DNA from: an uncultured bacterium
Lineage (GTDB): Bacteria; Actinomycetota; Coriobacteriia; Coriobacteriales; Coriobacteriaceae
Direction: 5' to 3'
DNA length: 11,017 nucleotides
Assembly: GCA_905216175.1 (NCBI GenBank)
Contig: CAJMSV010000057.1
Span: 1 to 11,017, forward strand
Shown: positions 1 to 7,132 of the stretch, one piece after another
How positions within the stretch are numbered: position 1 is the stretch's first letter
How the letters are laid out: each line of letters starts with the position of its first letter
Notes under the pieces: model-generated
Told to the model about the DNA's origin: nothing
The model's input: the letters and a program-made list of their open reading frames with translations, nothing else
Databases searched by the model: none
Made by a program: the position numbers and the translations under genes

Positions 1-105
1 ACTGGGTTGCGACGATTTGCCTCTTTATTTGTTGCGGGTATTTTGGGTCTGTTTTGCGGTTTTTTTTGCTTATACTGTCCTTTTTTCACCGCAACTTAGG
101 TGGGG
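1..105. other. Intergenic, AT-rich, no gene seen
   Basis: No coding region is supported here. The stretch lies downstream of the lipid kinase stop codon and contains long T-runs on the plus strand. A 7-bp inverted repeat, TTGCGGT (54-60) and ACCGCAA (88-94), encloses 27 nt that include the -10-like hexamer TATACT (71-76). No GC-rich stem followed by a U-run is visible for the minus-strand gene, so its terminator is not identified. Confidence 0.5.
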
Positions 106-1068
106 TTAGCGGGTGGGGCGCCAGACGTGGAGGGCTCCACCGAGGACGTCGACCTCGATGCGCGAGGCGACAACGGGCTCGCCGTCGGCTTGGATGGGGT
201 AGTCGGGCTCCTCGAACGTGAGCTCAGCATGACGGCAACGACGCATGCGAACCGGCGGCAGCTTGGTATGGTGGCCGTCCTTGGCCGAAAGAAACATGGG
301 CAGGGCAACCGCACGAGGGACGGGACCGCAGGCGTAGCAGACGTCGAGTATGCCGTCGCACGGGTCGGCGTCGGGGCAGATGCGCTAGCCCGAACCATAG
401 GTGGGGCCCAGCTGAATCGCCATGATAATCGCCCTTACGCGCTCGGCGGGCGCGCCGTCAAAGCTGACGGTCATGGGGTAGTTGCGATAGCGCAGGCCAA
501 ACTGCTCAAGTCCCGAAAGAGTGTAGAGCGGAGCGCCGGCGAGGCCCGTCTTTTTGCGTAGTTCGGTGGTGCTCAGGCCGATGGCGGCATCGATGCCGAC
601 CGAAAGCGTCTGGTCGTAGTACTCAACGGCAGCCTCGCCGTTGCCGCTCGCAGGGCTCCACGAGCGAATGCGCCCGATGTCCTGACGCTGCAGCTCGCAG
701 GTGAGCAGCGCGCCAAAATCTTTGCCGGAGAAATCGTCGATTCCGAGTGTCTGGGCAAAATCATTGCCGGAGCCCACGGGTAAGATGGCAAGAGCGGGGC
801 GGGCTTCCTCCTTTTGCGCCATCAAGCCATTGACGACCTCGTGGATCACGCCGTCGCCGCCGAGTGCGATAACGGTGCGATAGCCCGTTGCCTGGGCGGC
901 CAGCTCCTTGGCGTGTCCCATTCGCTCGGTTAGCACCAGGTCACACTGGGATGCGCGTGCGGTCATGTCCAAACAGCGCTGCAGACGCTCGGCAACTTCG
1001 CGCGCCGCACCCGACTGGGCGGCGGGGTTGGCGATGATGAGCGTACGCCCAAAATCAGTTGCGTGCAT
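106..1068 (-). pseudogene. YegS/DagK-family diacylglycerol/lipid kinase, interrupted by in-frame TAG
   Basis: The product belongs to the diacylglycerol kinase catalytic (LCB5/YegS/DagK) family. These enzymes phosphorylate lipid alcohols with ATP at the cytoplasmic membrane face, often to recycle diacylglycerol to phosphatidic acid. Residues 9-15 (TLIIANP), the GGDG nucleotide motif (70-73) and GSGND (99-103) are intact. The start at 1068 is chosen because GGGAG lies 7 nt upstream; an ATG at 1140 lacks a ribosome site and adds non-family sequence. Codon 228 (385-387) is TAG, in the conserved glycine loop normally read GGGx(K/R)ICP. Beyond it the same frame continues without a shift through ICPDADPCDG to QADGEP and a natural TAA at 106-108, giving a 320-codon gene of normal length. 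The DGE glutamate, which acts as base in characterised DgkB, falls after the stop, so the 227-residue product should be inactive unless the amber is read through. The gene is probably cotranscribed with the CLC gene 87 bp upstream. Confidence 0.85.
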
Positions 1069-1155
1069 GGGGCGACTCCCGGCGTATGGCGTGACGGTGC
1101 GGTCGCGCTCAGGTCGAATTGCCCCCGATTGTGGCTGCACGGCGAATACTTACGT

Positions 1156-2577
1156 CTACTCTATCAGGTCGTTGTGGCGCTCGATAGCATCCGCTACCGT
1201 ACCGCCCTCATCCACAATAAGCGATCGGCGCTTGGGTGAGATGATGCGTTGGGCGGGGTACACGCCGCGGTGCCCGCCGACGAGATAGCTGATAAAGGCC
1301 ACGATGACAAAGAAGCCGGCTGCCGGGCCGTGGTACTGGGCGATGGCCATCATGCAGGTGGTGATGGGCACGTTGAGGCCGGCGCAGAACACGCCGAGCA
1401 TGCCCAGCGCCGCCAGAAAGCTGGGGTCGATCCCGACGAGGCAACCGATCCAGCCGCCGAGCGCCGCACCGATGCCAAACAGGGGCGTGACCTCGCCGCC
1501 TTGGAAGCCGGCGCCCAGGGTGAGCGCCGTCACCACGAGCTTGATGGCTGCGTCGGCAAGGGTTGTGTTACCGGCGAACCCGGCGCCCGAGAGCCAGGTG
1601 GCAAGGCCGGCATACTTCCAGGCGTCGAGCATCGCGTAGGCCGCGAGCACCACGAGCGCGCCCACGAGTGCGCGAGCAAGGTAGTTGGTGATAAAGCGAC
1701 CGTACAGGCTCTTGACGGTACGAACCGACCAGGCAAAGAGACGTGCGGTGAGACCAAAGATGATGGCGCTGATGACTACGACGACAACCGTCCGTGGTGT
1801 CATGTTGGGAACGCTGGCGATAACATTCGCTTCGTACTCGGTACCCAGGGCGAGTGATGTAAAGTAGCCGGTAAACGAGGCGACCAGGCAGTAGATGCCC
1901 GCGGTGTAGTCGATCTTGCCGATAAAGCACATCTCCATGCCAAAGAAAGCTCCGGCAAGGGGCGAACCGAACACGGCGCCAAAGGCCGACGAGATGCCGG
2001 CGAGCATGAGGTCGTGGTGGTCATGCTTTTTGAGGTGGGCGAGGCTCGAGATGTTGCTGGCGATGGTGCCGCCGATCTGCACCGCAGCTCCCTCGCGACC
2101 GGCCGATCCGCCCGTTAGGTGCGTGAGCGTGGAGCAGACGAAGGTGAGGATGGCCATGCGCATATGGATGAGACGTGTGCCCAGGGCGGAGTCGATGACT
2201 AGGTTGTTACCGCGTTTGGCGGCGAGACCGTGGTTCTTGTAGACCCACGCGGTGGCCATGCCCACAACGGGAAGCAGTGCGTAAATCCACGCATGGTGCT
2301 CGCGATAGTCGGTCGCGATATTCAGCGAGGCCAAAAACGCCCAAGCAGCAACGCCCATGGCGAGCGAGACGATGACGACGAGTATGAGCAACTTGGCGCT
2401 CGCGAGTAGGTTGCGGGCGTTGCGGCGCGTGTCGGCAGCCAAGAGATGCTCGGAGCGGGTGAGCTGATGCCTGCCTGCCATGATGACGTCGTTAAGGGAG
2501 AAAAAGCCGCCGGCGTCGAGCGGTTGGGAATGATCCTGCGCTTCGTTTGCGCTTTCTGGTTTGTCGTTATGAGCCAT
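1156..2577 (-). CDS. CLC-family anion/proton antiporter, fluoride (CLC-F)-like
   Basis: This is a 473-residue polytopic membrane protein of the voltage-gated chloride channel/CLC antiporter family. The gating-glutamate loop is present as GSAGREGAAVQIGG (157-170, Glu162). Two other signatures depart from chloride CLCs. The first anion loop reads GNNLV (123-127) instead of GSGIP. The helix N loop reads GGEVTPLF (360-367) instead of GGxFxP. Both are features I recall for fluoride/proton-exporting CLC-F proteins, which protect cells from fluoride. About ten hydrophobic segments are visible; there is a hydrophilic N-terminus of about 60 residues and no C-terminal CBS domains. The ATG at 2577 is preferred because AGAGG lies 5 nt upstream; an in-frame ATG at 2604 sits inside the promoter region. 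No fluoride riboswitch (crcB motif) was recognised in the 5' leader. Membership of the CLC family is firm; fluoride specificity is inferred from motifs. Confidence 0.88.
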   Translation of the reverse strand: MAHNDKPESANEAQDHSQPLDAGGFFSLNDVIMAGRHQLTRSEHLLAADTRRNARNLLASAKLLILVVIVSLAMGVAAWAFLASLNIATDYREHHAWIYALLPVVGMATAWVYKNHGLAAKRGNNLVIDSALGTRLIHMRMAILTFVCSTLTHLTGGSAGREGAAVQIGGTIASNISSLAHLKKHDHHDLMLAGISSAFGAVFGSPLAGAFFGMEMCFIGKIDYTAGIYCLVASFTGYFTSLALGTEYEANVIASVPNMTPRTVVVVVISAIIFGLTARLFAWSVRTVKSLYGRFITNYLARALVGALVVLAAYAMLDAWKYAGLATWLSGAGFAGNTTLADAAIKLVVTALTLGAGFQGGEVTPLFGIGAALGGWIGCLVGIDPSFLAALGMLGVFCAGLNVPITTCMMAIAQYHGPAAGFFVIVAFISYLVGGHRGVYPAQRIISPKRRSLIVDEGGTVADAIERHNDLIE

Positions 2578-2786
2578 ACGTTCCTCTTTTAGGTTGCAAC
2601 GCAAGCATTATAAAACGCGGTAAACGCGACAAGCCGGTGGGTTGGTTTCCATTCTGTTTCGCCGCCTGCAACCGACAGGTGTATTTGCGGGGGCAGGTCG
2701 AGTCGCGGTCGGGCATCGGGGATTATACTGAGACAAGCATAAAGAATTGGCGCCCCTGTTGTGCGCCGTGGCATTAAGAGGTGCAT
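2578..2786. promoter_or_regulatory. Divergent intergenic region between CLC gene and moeA
   Basis: This 209-bp spacer separates the minus-strand CLC gene from plus-strand moeA and must carry promoters for both. On the minus strand a perfect TATAAT lies at 2612-2607, about 30 bp before the CLC start codon; its best -35 match (TTGTCG) is only 14 bp away, so the promoter is tentative. On the plus strand TATACT (2724-2729) is the best -10 candidate for moeA, with no good -35. The same AT patch reads TATAAT on the minus strand (2727-2722). The moeA ribosome site AAGAGG (2776-2781) ends 5 nt before ATG. No riboswitch-like fold was recognised. Confidence 0.4.
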
Positions 2787-4049
2787 ATGGCTGAGAAACT
2801 CATTCCGCTGGAGGATGCGCAGTCGATCGTTCTGTCGCACGTTGCTCCGACGGATCTCATCGAGATTCCCGTGTGGCAGGCCGCCGGTCTTCCCCTGGCC
2901 GAGGACGCGGTGGCCGATATCGACATCTCGCCGTTTGCCAACAGCGCTATGGACGGATATGCCGTGCGCTCGGCGGACTTGGCGCAGGCATCTGGCGAGG
3001 CGCCGGTGACGCTCGACGTTATCGGACACGAGGCCGCGGGCCATGTGTTTGAGGGCACAATCGGCGCGGGCGAGACAGTCCGCATCATGACGGGCGCGCC
3101 GGTACCCGAAGGTGCCGATGCCGTGGTGAAGTACGAGATCGTCGATGTGCTCGTCGGTGACGGCAACGAGGGCTCGCGTGTGAGGTCCTCGGCGCCGGCC
3201 AAGGTGGGGGAGAACGTTCGCTCGGCTGCTGAGGAAGCCCATGCCGGCGACGTCGTGATGCGTGCTGGCGAGGTTGTGGCTCCGGCGGGCGCTGGTCTGC
3301 TGGCAAGCGCTGGATACGCGAGCGTGAAGGTGCACGCTGCCCCACGTGTGGGCATCATCTCGCTGGGCACGGAGCTGGTCGCACCGAGTAACGTGCCGGC
3401 GCGCGGGCAGATTCGCGACTCCAACTCGTCGGCGTTGATGGCCGAAGCACTCGATGCCGGCGCCGAGCCCGTGTTCTACGGCATTGCACCCGATGATGAG
3501 CAGGCGATTGCCGAGCTGGTGCATCGCGCCGTGCAGGAGTGCGATTTTGTCATTACGAGCGGCGGTGCCTCGGCGGGCGACTACGACTACGTGACGGCGC
3601 TCGTCCGGCGCGAGGGCGAGGTACTGTTCGATCGCATCTCGATGCGTCCGGGTAAGGCCATCACGTTTGGCTTGCTCGCAGGTAAGCCCTACCTCGGGCT
3701 TTCGGGCAATCCCGCTGCTGCGTATGTGGGCTTTGAGATGCTTGCCCGTCCGGCGATTCGCAAGATGCGCGGCTTTGCCGAGGGTGCGCGTCCCGTGCAG
3801 CAGGCGACGCTCACACACGGCGTGAAAAAGCGACAGCATCGTCGCTTCTTCGATCGCGCCACGGTTTTGCGCGACCCCGAGACCGGTGAGCTGTTGGTGA
3901 CCGAGGCCAAGACGCAGAATTCGGCGCTGCTCGGCACGATGCAGCGGGCCAACTGTCTGTTGCGTGTTGACGAAGGACCGTGCGAGCTCAAGGCGGGAGA
4001 TGCCGTGGACGTTGTTCGCGTCGACCTGCCCGAGGGCGCCGTGTTGTAG
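2787..4049 (+). CDS. moeA: Molybdopterin molybdenumtransferase MoeA
   Basis: MoeA inserts molybdate into adenylylated molybdopterin, releasing AMP and giving active molybdenum cofactor in the cytoplasm. The 420-residue protein has the usual length and domain order. The N-terminal region carries SAMDGYA (53-59), whose aspartate is conserved at the active site. Next come MTGAPVPEGADAVV (101-114), the MoaB/MogA-like domain with GTELV (194-198), RDSNS (210-214), GGASAGDYDY (259-268) and MRPGKA (286-291), then GLSGNPAAA (304-312) and the C-terminal beta domain. ATG at 2787 is chosen because AAGAGG lies 5 nt upstream; a GTG two codons earlier overlaps that site. The stop codon TAG overlaps the ribosome site of mogA, so the two are almost certainly translated from one message. 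The family call is firm. Confidence 0.96.
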   Translation: MAEKLIPLEDAQSIVLSHVAPTDLIEIPVWQAAGLPLAEDAVADIDISPFANSAMDGYAVRSADLAQASGEAPVTLDVIGHEAAGHVFEGTIGAGETVRIMTGAPVPEGADAVVKYEIVDVLVGDGNEGSRVRSSAPAKVGENVRSAAEEAHAGDVVMRAGEVVAPAGAGLLASAGYASVKVHAAPRVGIISLGTELVAPSNVPARGQIRDSNSSALMAEALDAGAEPVFYGIAPDDEQAIAELVHRAVQECDFVITSGGASAGDYDYVTALVRREGEVLFDRISMRPGKAITFGLLAGKPYLGLSGNPAAAYVGFEMLARPAIRKMRGFAEGARPVQQATLTHGVKKRQHRRFFDRATVLRDPETGELLVTEAKTQNSALLGTMQRANCLLRVDEGPCELKAGDAVDVVRVDLPEGAVL

Positions 4050-4059
4050 GAGGAATGCT

Positions 4060-4539
4060 ATGGAGCTGAAGATTTCGATTGTGACGTGCTCGGATACGCG
4101 CGATCTTGCTCAGGACGAGGCGGGTGCTGCGCTCGAGGAACTCATCGTGGCGCAGGGCTGGACGGTCGCCTCACATGTGGTCGTGCGCGACGACGCCAGC
4201 GAGATTGGTGATGCCATTGTGGAAGCCGCCGATGAGTGTCACGCCAATGTTGTGCTCACCTGCGGCGGCACGGGGCTTTCGATGCGCGATGTGACGCCCG
4301 AGGCGACGCGTGCCGTCTGCGACCGCGATGTGCCGGGTATTGCAGAGGCAATCCGTGCGTACTCCATGACCAAGACGCGCCGCGCTATGCTCTCGCGCGC
4401 CGTGTGCATGCAGCGTGGGTATACGCTTGTCATCAACTTTCCGGGATCTACGAAAGCGGCCCGCGAAAGCTGGGAGACCATAGCGGACCAGCTGGAGCAT
4501 GCGGCTCAGATGACAGCGGGCGGCGGACATACTAACTAA
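4060..4539 (+). CDS. mogA: Molybdopterin adenylyltransferase (MogA/MoaB family)
   Basis: This 159-residue protein is a single-domain MogA/MoaB enzyme, which adenylylates molybdopterin with ATP to give MPT-AMP, the substrate of MoeA. Seen in the sequence are the N-terminal VTCSDTRD strand-loop (8-15), the TCGGTGLSMRDVTPEAT signature (67-83, with Asp77), RAMLSRA (108-114) and LVINFPGSTKA (123-133). These match the family throughout. The start ATG follows AGGAGG (4048-4053), which itself overlaps the moeA stop codon; the gap between genes is only 10 bp. MogA and MoaB are hard to separate by sequence in Gram-positive bacteria; MogA activity is inferred from pairing with moeA. A hairpin terminator follows the stop codon. 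Confidence 0.92.
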   Translation: MELKISIVTCSDTRDLAQDEAGAALEELIVAQGWTVASHVVVRDDASEIGDAIVEAADECHANVVLTCGGTGLSMRDVTPEATRAVCDRDVPGIAEAIRAYSMTKTRRAMLSRAVCMQRGYTLVINFPGSTKAARESWETIADQLEHAAQMTAGGGHTN

Positions 4540-4552
4540 GCGGTTTACCTGC

Positions 4553-4589
4553 GGCGGGGCGACCTGAACGGCTGCTCCGCCTTTGTTTT
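4553..4589 (+). terminator. Intrinsic terminator after moeA-mogA
   Basis: An 8-bp stem pairs GGCGGGGC (4553-4560) with GCTCCGCC (4574-4581), with one G-U pair and a 13-nt loop. It is followed directly by TTTGTTTT (4582-4589). It starts 14 bp after the mogA stop and separates this operon from modABC. Confidence 0.75.
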
Positions 4590-4630
4590 CCGCCGAAGTG
4601 ACGCCAAGGTGTATGGCAACTCGAAACTAT

Positions 4631-4670
4631 ATTCTCTGGCGAGAATAATTTCTCACTATCATTATTCTCG
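4631..4670. promoter_or_regulatory. Operator-like inverted repeat before modA
   Basis: A perfect 10-bp inverted repeat, CGAGAATAAT (4640-4649) and ATTATTCTCG (4661-4670), has an 11-nt spacer. A third half-element ATTCTC (4631-4636) pairs with GAGAAT (4641-4646) across 4 nt. The centres of the repeat arms are about two helical turns apart, as expected for a dimeric repressor. The right arm lies just upstream of the -10 hexamer of the modA promoter, so binding would block transcription. By position this is a candidate molybdate-responsive operator, but it does not match the E. coli ModE site. Confidence 0.6.
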
Positions 4671-4676
4671 CAGAAG

Positions 4677-4682
4677 TATAAT
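4677..4682 (+). promoter_or_regulatory. modA promoter -10 element
   Basis: A perfect TATAAT stands 61 bp before the modA start codon and 6 bp after the operator-like repeat. The expected -35 position (about 4654-4659, CACTAT) is a poor match, which would fit a promoter needing an activator or one kept weak. No long structured leader lies between it and the gene. Confidence 0.55.
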
Positions 4683-4742
4683 CTGATTGCAGATTAAAGC
4701 CCGCGGTGGGGTGCCCGGGCACAAGGTCCGAAAGGGTTGAAC

Positions 4743-5618
4743 ATGTTCGATATGGTTTCACGCCGCGGTTTTGTCTCGCTTTCTGCTGTCGCTGCCGCCG
4801 GCCTTGGTCTTGCCGGCTGCTCGGGCAGCAAGACGTCCGAGCCCGCTGGTTCCGATGCCGGCTCCGCCAAGTCTTCCTCTAAGAAGAAGGCTGTCAAGCT
4901 GCAGGTCTTTGCCGCCAACTCGCTCGAGAAGGCCCTGCCCGAGGTTCAAGAGCTCTACACCGACCAGACCGGCACCACCTTTGCCGACACGCAGTTTAAG
5001 GCCTCCGGCGACCTCGTCGAGCAGATGCGTGCCGGCGCCACGGTCGACGTGCTCATCACCGCTTCCAAGGGCACCATGGATGACGCTGAGACCGCCGAGC
5101 TCGTCGACGCCGACACCCGTGAGGATATGTTCGTCAACGACCTCGTGATCATTCGCGCCGAGGGCTCCGACACCAAGGTCGACGCCATCGCCGACGTCGC
5201 GAATCTGGACGGCAAGATCGCCATCGGCGACGCCAAGACCGTTCCCGCCGGCAAGTACGCCAACCAGGCCCTGGCCTCCGTGGGCCTCTTCACCGGCACC
5301 GAGGGCGACGACGGCGAGTATGCTCCCGAGATCGCCGACAAGGTCGCTCTTGCTGACAAAGTTGGTACCGCCGCCGCCTATGTGTCCACAGGCGACTGCG
5401 TGGCCGGTTTTGTCTACAGCTCTGACATCTACCGCTACGACGGCATCGAGGAAGCCTTCGTGTGCCCCGAGGATTCGCACAAGCCCATCGTGTATCCGGG
5501 TGCCGTTGCCGAGAGTTCCGAGCACACCGACGAGGCCAAGGCGTTTATCGACTTCTGCCTGTCTAACAAGAAGGCTCAGAAGATTTGGGCTAAGTACGGC
5601 TTTGAGCTTTCCGCGTAG
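4743..5618 (+). CDS. modA: Molybdate ABC transporter substrate-binding lipoprotein ModA
   Basis: ModA captures molybdate (or tungstate) outside the membrane and delivers it to ModBC. The 291-residue precursor begins with a twin-arginine motif SRRGF (6-10), a hydrophobic stretch and the lipobox LAGC (lipidated Cys26). A Ser/Lys-rich linker (to about residue 50) leads into the binding fold. Family motifs are VFAANSLEKAL (55-65), SGDLVEQM and VDVLITAS (88-108), TVPAGKYA (166-173) and VYSSDIYR (224-231). Ser60 and Ser89 fall where ModA proteins bind the oxyanion. ATG at 4743 is chosen since AAGGG lies 6 nt upstream; the ATG at 4752 would be 15 nt away. It is first in a modABC unit; 68 bp without a terminator separate it from modB. 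Molybdate versus tungstate preference cannot be read from the sequence. Confidence 0.93.
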   Translation: MFDMVSRRGFVSLSAVAAAGLGLAGCSGSKTSEPAGSDAGSAKSSSKKKAVKLQVFAANSLEKALPEVQELYTDQTGTTFADTQFKASGDLVEQMRAGATVDVLITASKGTMDDAETAELVDADTREDMFVNDLVIIRAEGSDTKVDAIADVANLDGKIAIGDAKTVPAGKYANQALASVGLFTGTEGDDGEYAPEIADKVALADKVGTAAAYVSTGDCVAGFVYSSDIYRYDGIEEAFVCPEDSHKPIVYPGAVAESSEHTDEAKAFIDFCLSNKKAQKIWAKYGFELSA

Positions 5619-5676
5619 TGCGGCTTGGCGCGATAATTCCATCGTTTTGTGTTTCACTCCGTCCTTGTATTCTCTT

Positions 5677-5689
5677 GGAGCTTTTCGTG
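5677..5689 (+). promoter_or_regulatory. Ribosome binding site fixing the GTG start of modB
   Basis: GGAG (5677-5680) stands 6 nt before GTG (5687-5689). Starting here gives a textbook signal peptide. The frame is open back to the modA stop, but that added segment has no ribosome site, and the later ATG at 5705 would cut off the positive charges. Confidence 0.6.
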
Positions 5690-7129
5690 CTTAATAGATT
5701 CCGCATGTTTGTCGCCTGTGCTTTGACCTTCGCGCTTTGCTGGGTGCCGGGATTTGCATTTGCTGGGGACGCTGAGATCGGGACCCAGGTTACTGCGACC
5801 GCTCATGGGCTTTCCTATGGGATCGAGGGTTTTGAGCGGTTGGCCAAGGGGACCGCTCGTGCCATGGAGGGCCAACCTGAGGGCTACCGCTTTCCCGTTG
5901 ACGAGGACGTGGACCTTGTAGTGGCGCCCGCTGCCGATCGCGTTGTGGCGTGGATATCGCCCAAGGCGGTCGAGAAGTATGGATTGGATCCGCAGGATAA
6001 CGAGTCCGTATCGGGTCTCAAGGCCCTCGTCTGTGAGCTCGACAGCGCAAACTGCATGGGAGGTGCGCAGCTGGGGGACGTGGATCTTCCTTGGTATGTC
6101 ACGGAGGAAACTACGGTTGATGCCGGCGGGTATACCTATGGCTTTGACGAGCGCGGTGCGGATGGGGACCGCTATGTGGTGATTGCATCAGCCTCGGGTG
6201 ATGCCAAGGGCGGCGCGCGTTGGCTTGATAGCGCTCAAATGGCAGAAGCGTCGTCTGTCGTGTTGCGGGATGAGCAGGGGCCCTTAACCTCTCTGGCCTC
6301 CTTTTTGGGCGACATCGACTATCGCCCGTTTTGGGTGTCCATAAAAACGAGCGGCCTTGCCCTGCTGATCTCCTTTGCGCTGGGCCTGTTTGCTGCGTGG
6401 AAGACTATGGGTACCTCGAGCCGCATCAAGGGCCTGCTCGATTCGGTCTTTACGATTCCTATGGTGCTGCCGCCCACGGTCTGCGGCTTTCTGCTCCTCA
6501 TGCTGTTTGGCCGCTCGACCGGGGTGGGCCAGTGGCTTATCGCGCACGGCGTCTCGATCGTCTTTACGTGGCCGGCGGCGGTGATCTCTGCCGTGGTGGT
6601 GTCGTTCCCGCTCGTCTATCGTACGGCACTCGGCGCCTTCGAGAGCCTCGACACGCAGATGCTCGATGCGGCGCGCACGCTGGGCTGGTCCGAGCGTCGC
6701 ATCTTTACCAAGCTTATGATGCCGCTTGGCTGGCCCTCGATTGCCGCCGGCACGGTGCTCGCCTTTGCCCGCGCGATGGGCGAGTTTGGCTGCACCCTGT
6801 TCTTTGCGGGCAACTATGCCGGCATTACGCAGACCATTCCCATCGCCATCTACTTTGAGTGGATGGGCGGCAATACGTCGGTGGCCCTCTTTTGGGTCGT
6901 GGTCGTAATAGCGTTCAGCTTCCTAGTCATCCTGTTCATCAACATGTACACGGCGCATTCGCAAAAATACCGCGAGCGTGGCCTTTCCCGTGCGGAACGT
7001 AAGCAGGCCAAAGATCTCGCCGGACAGGGCGATTCGCTCGACCCGGCGGGCGGTGATGCCTTGCGTATCGATCGCGAGGCACTGGCCGAGCTCATGCGCG
7101 ATGATGCCGCATTACAGGGAGGTCGATAG
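5687..7129 (+). CDS. modB: Molybdate ABC transporter permease ModB with N-terminal extracytoplasmic domain
   Basis: The C-terminal part (about residues 213-425) is a normal ModB permease. It has five to six membrane segments and the cytoplasmic EAA loop seen as DAARTLGWSERRIFTKLMMP (327-346), with LAFARAMGEFG following, which couples to ModC. Ahead of it lies something typical ModB proteins (about 220-230 residues) lack. A signal peptide or first membrane helix (NRFR, hydrophobic 7-21, AFA at 24-26) is followed by about 180 residues predicted outside the membrane, rich in Asp/Gly/Val, with two nearby cysteines (116 and 123) that could form a disulfide. I do not recognise this domain. A charged cytoplasmic tail (about 426-480) is also long. 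The GTG start is set by GGAG 6 nt upstream. The 480-residue reading frame is continuous, and modC follows after 3 bp. Confidence 0.9.
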   Translation: MLNRFRMFVACALTFALCWVPGFAFAGDAEIGTQVTATAHGLSYGIEGFERLAKGTARAMEGQPEGYRFPVDEDVDLVVAPAADRVVAWISPKAVEKYGLDPQDNESVSGLKALVCELDSANCMGGAQLGDVDLPWYVTEETTVDAGGYTYGFDERGADGDRYVVIASASGDAKGGARWLDSAQMAEASSVVLRDEQGPLTSLASFLGDIDYRPFWVSIKTSGLALLISFALGLFAAWKTMGTSSRIKGLLDSVFTIPMVLPPTVCGFLLLMLFGRSTGVGQWLIAHGVSIVFTWPAAVISAVVVSFPLVYRTALGAFESLDTQMLDAARTLGWSERRIFTKLMMPLGWPSIAAGTVLAFARAMGEFGCTLFFAGNYAGITQTIPIAIYFEWMGGNTSVALFWVVVVIAFSFLVILFINMYTAHSQKYRERGLSRAERKQAKDLAGQGDSLDPAGGDALRIDREALAELMRDDAALQGGR

Positions 7130-7132
7130 GCC

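Noticed and set aside
100..561. 153-residue open frame on the plus strand opposite the lipid kinase
   Set aside because: It is antisense to clear family sequence, has low-complexity Gly/Ala/Val/Arg composition and no recognisable motif.
2578..2786. Fluoride riboswitch before the CLC gene
   Set aside because: The conserved crcB-motif segments were not found on the minus strand of this spacer.
2589..3839. 416-residue minus-strand open frame opposite moeA
   Set aside because: It mirrors a real gene in high-GC DNA; its His/Arg-rich composition is typical of a shadow frame.
4683..4742. Molybdenum-cofactor riboswitch before modA
   Set aside because: The leader after the -10 is only about 50 nt, too short for the known Moco RNA, and lacks its motifs.
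4758..5657. 299-residue minus-strand frame opposite modA
   Set aside because: It is a Gly/Val/Leu-rich antisense shadow of a firmly identified gene.
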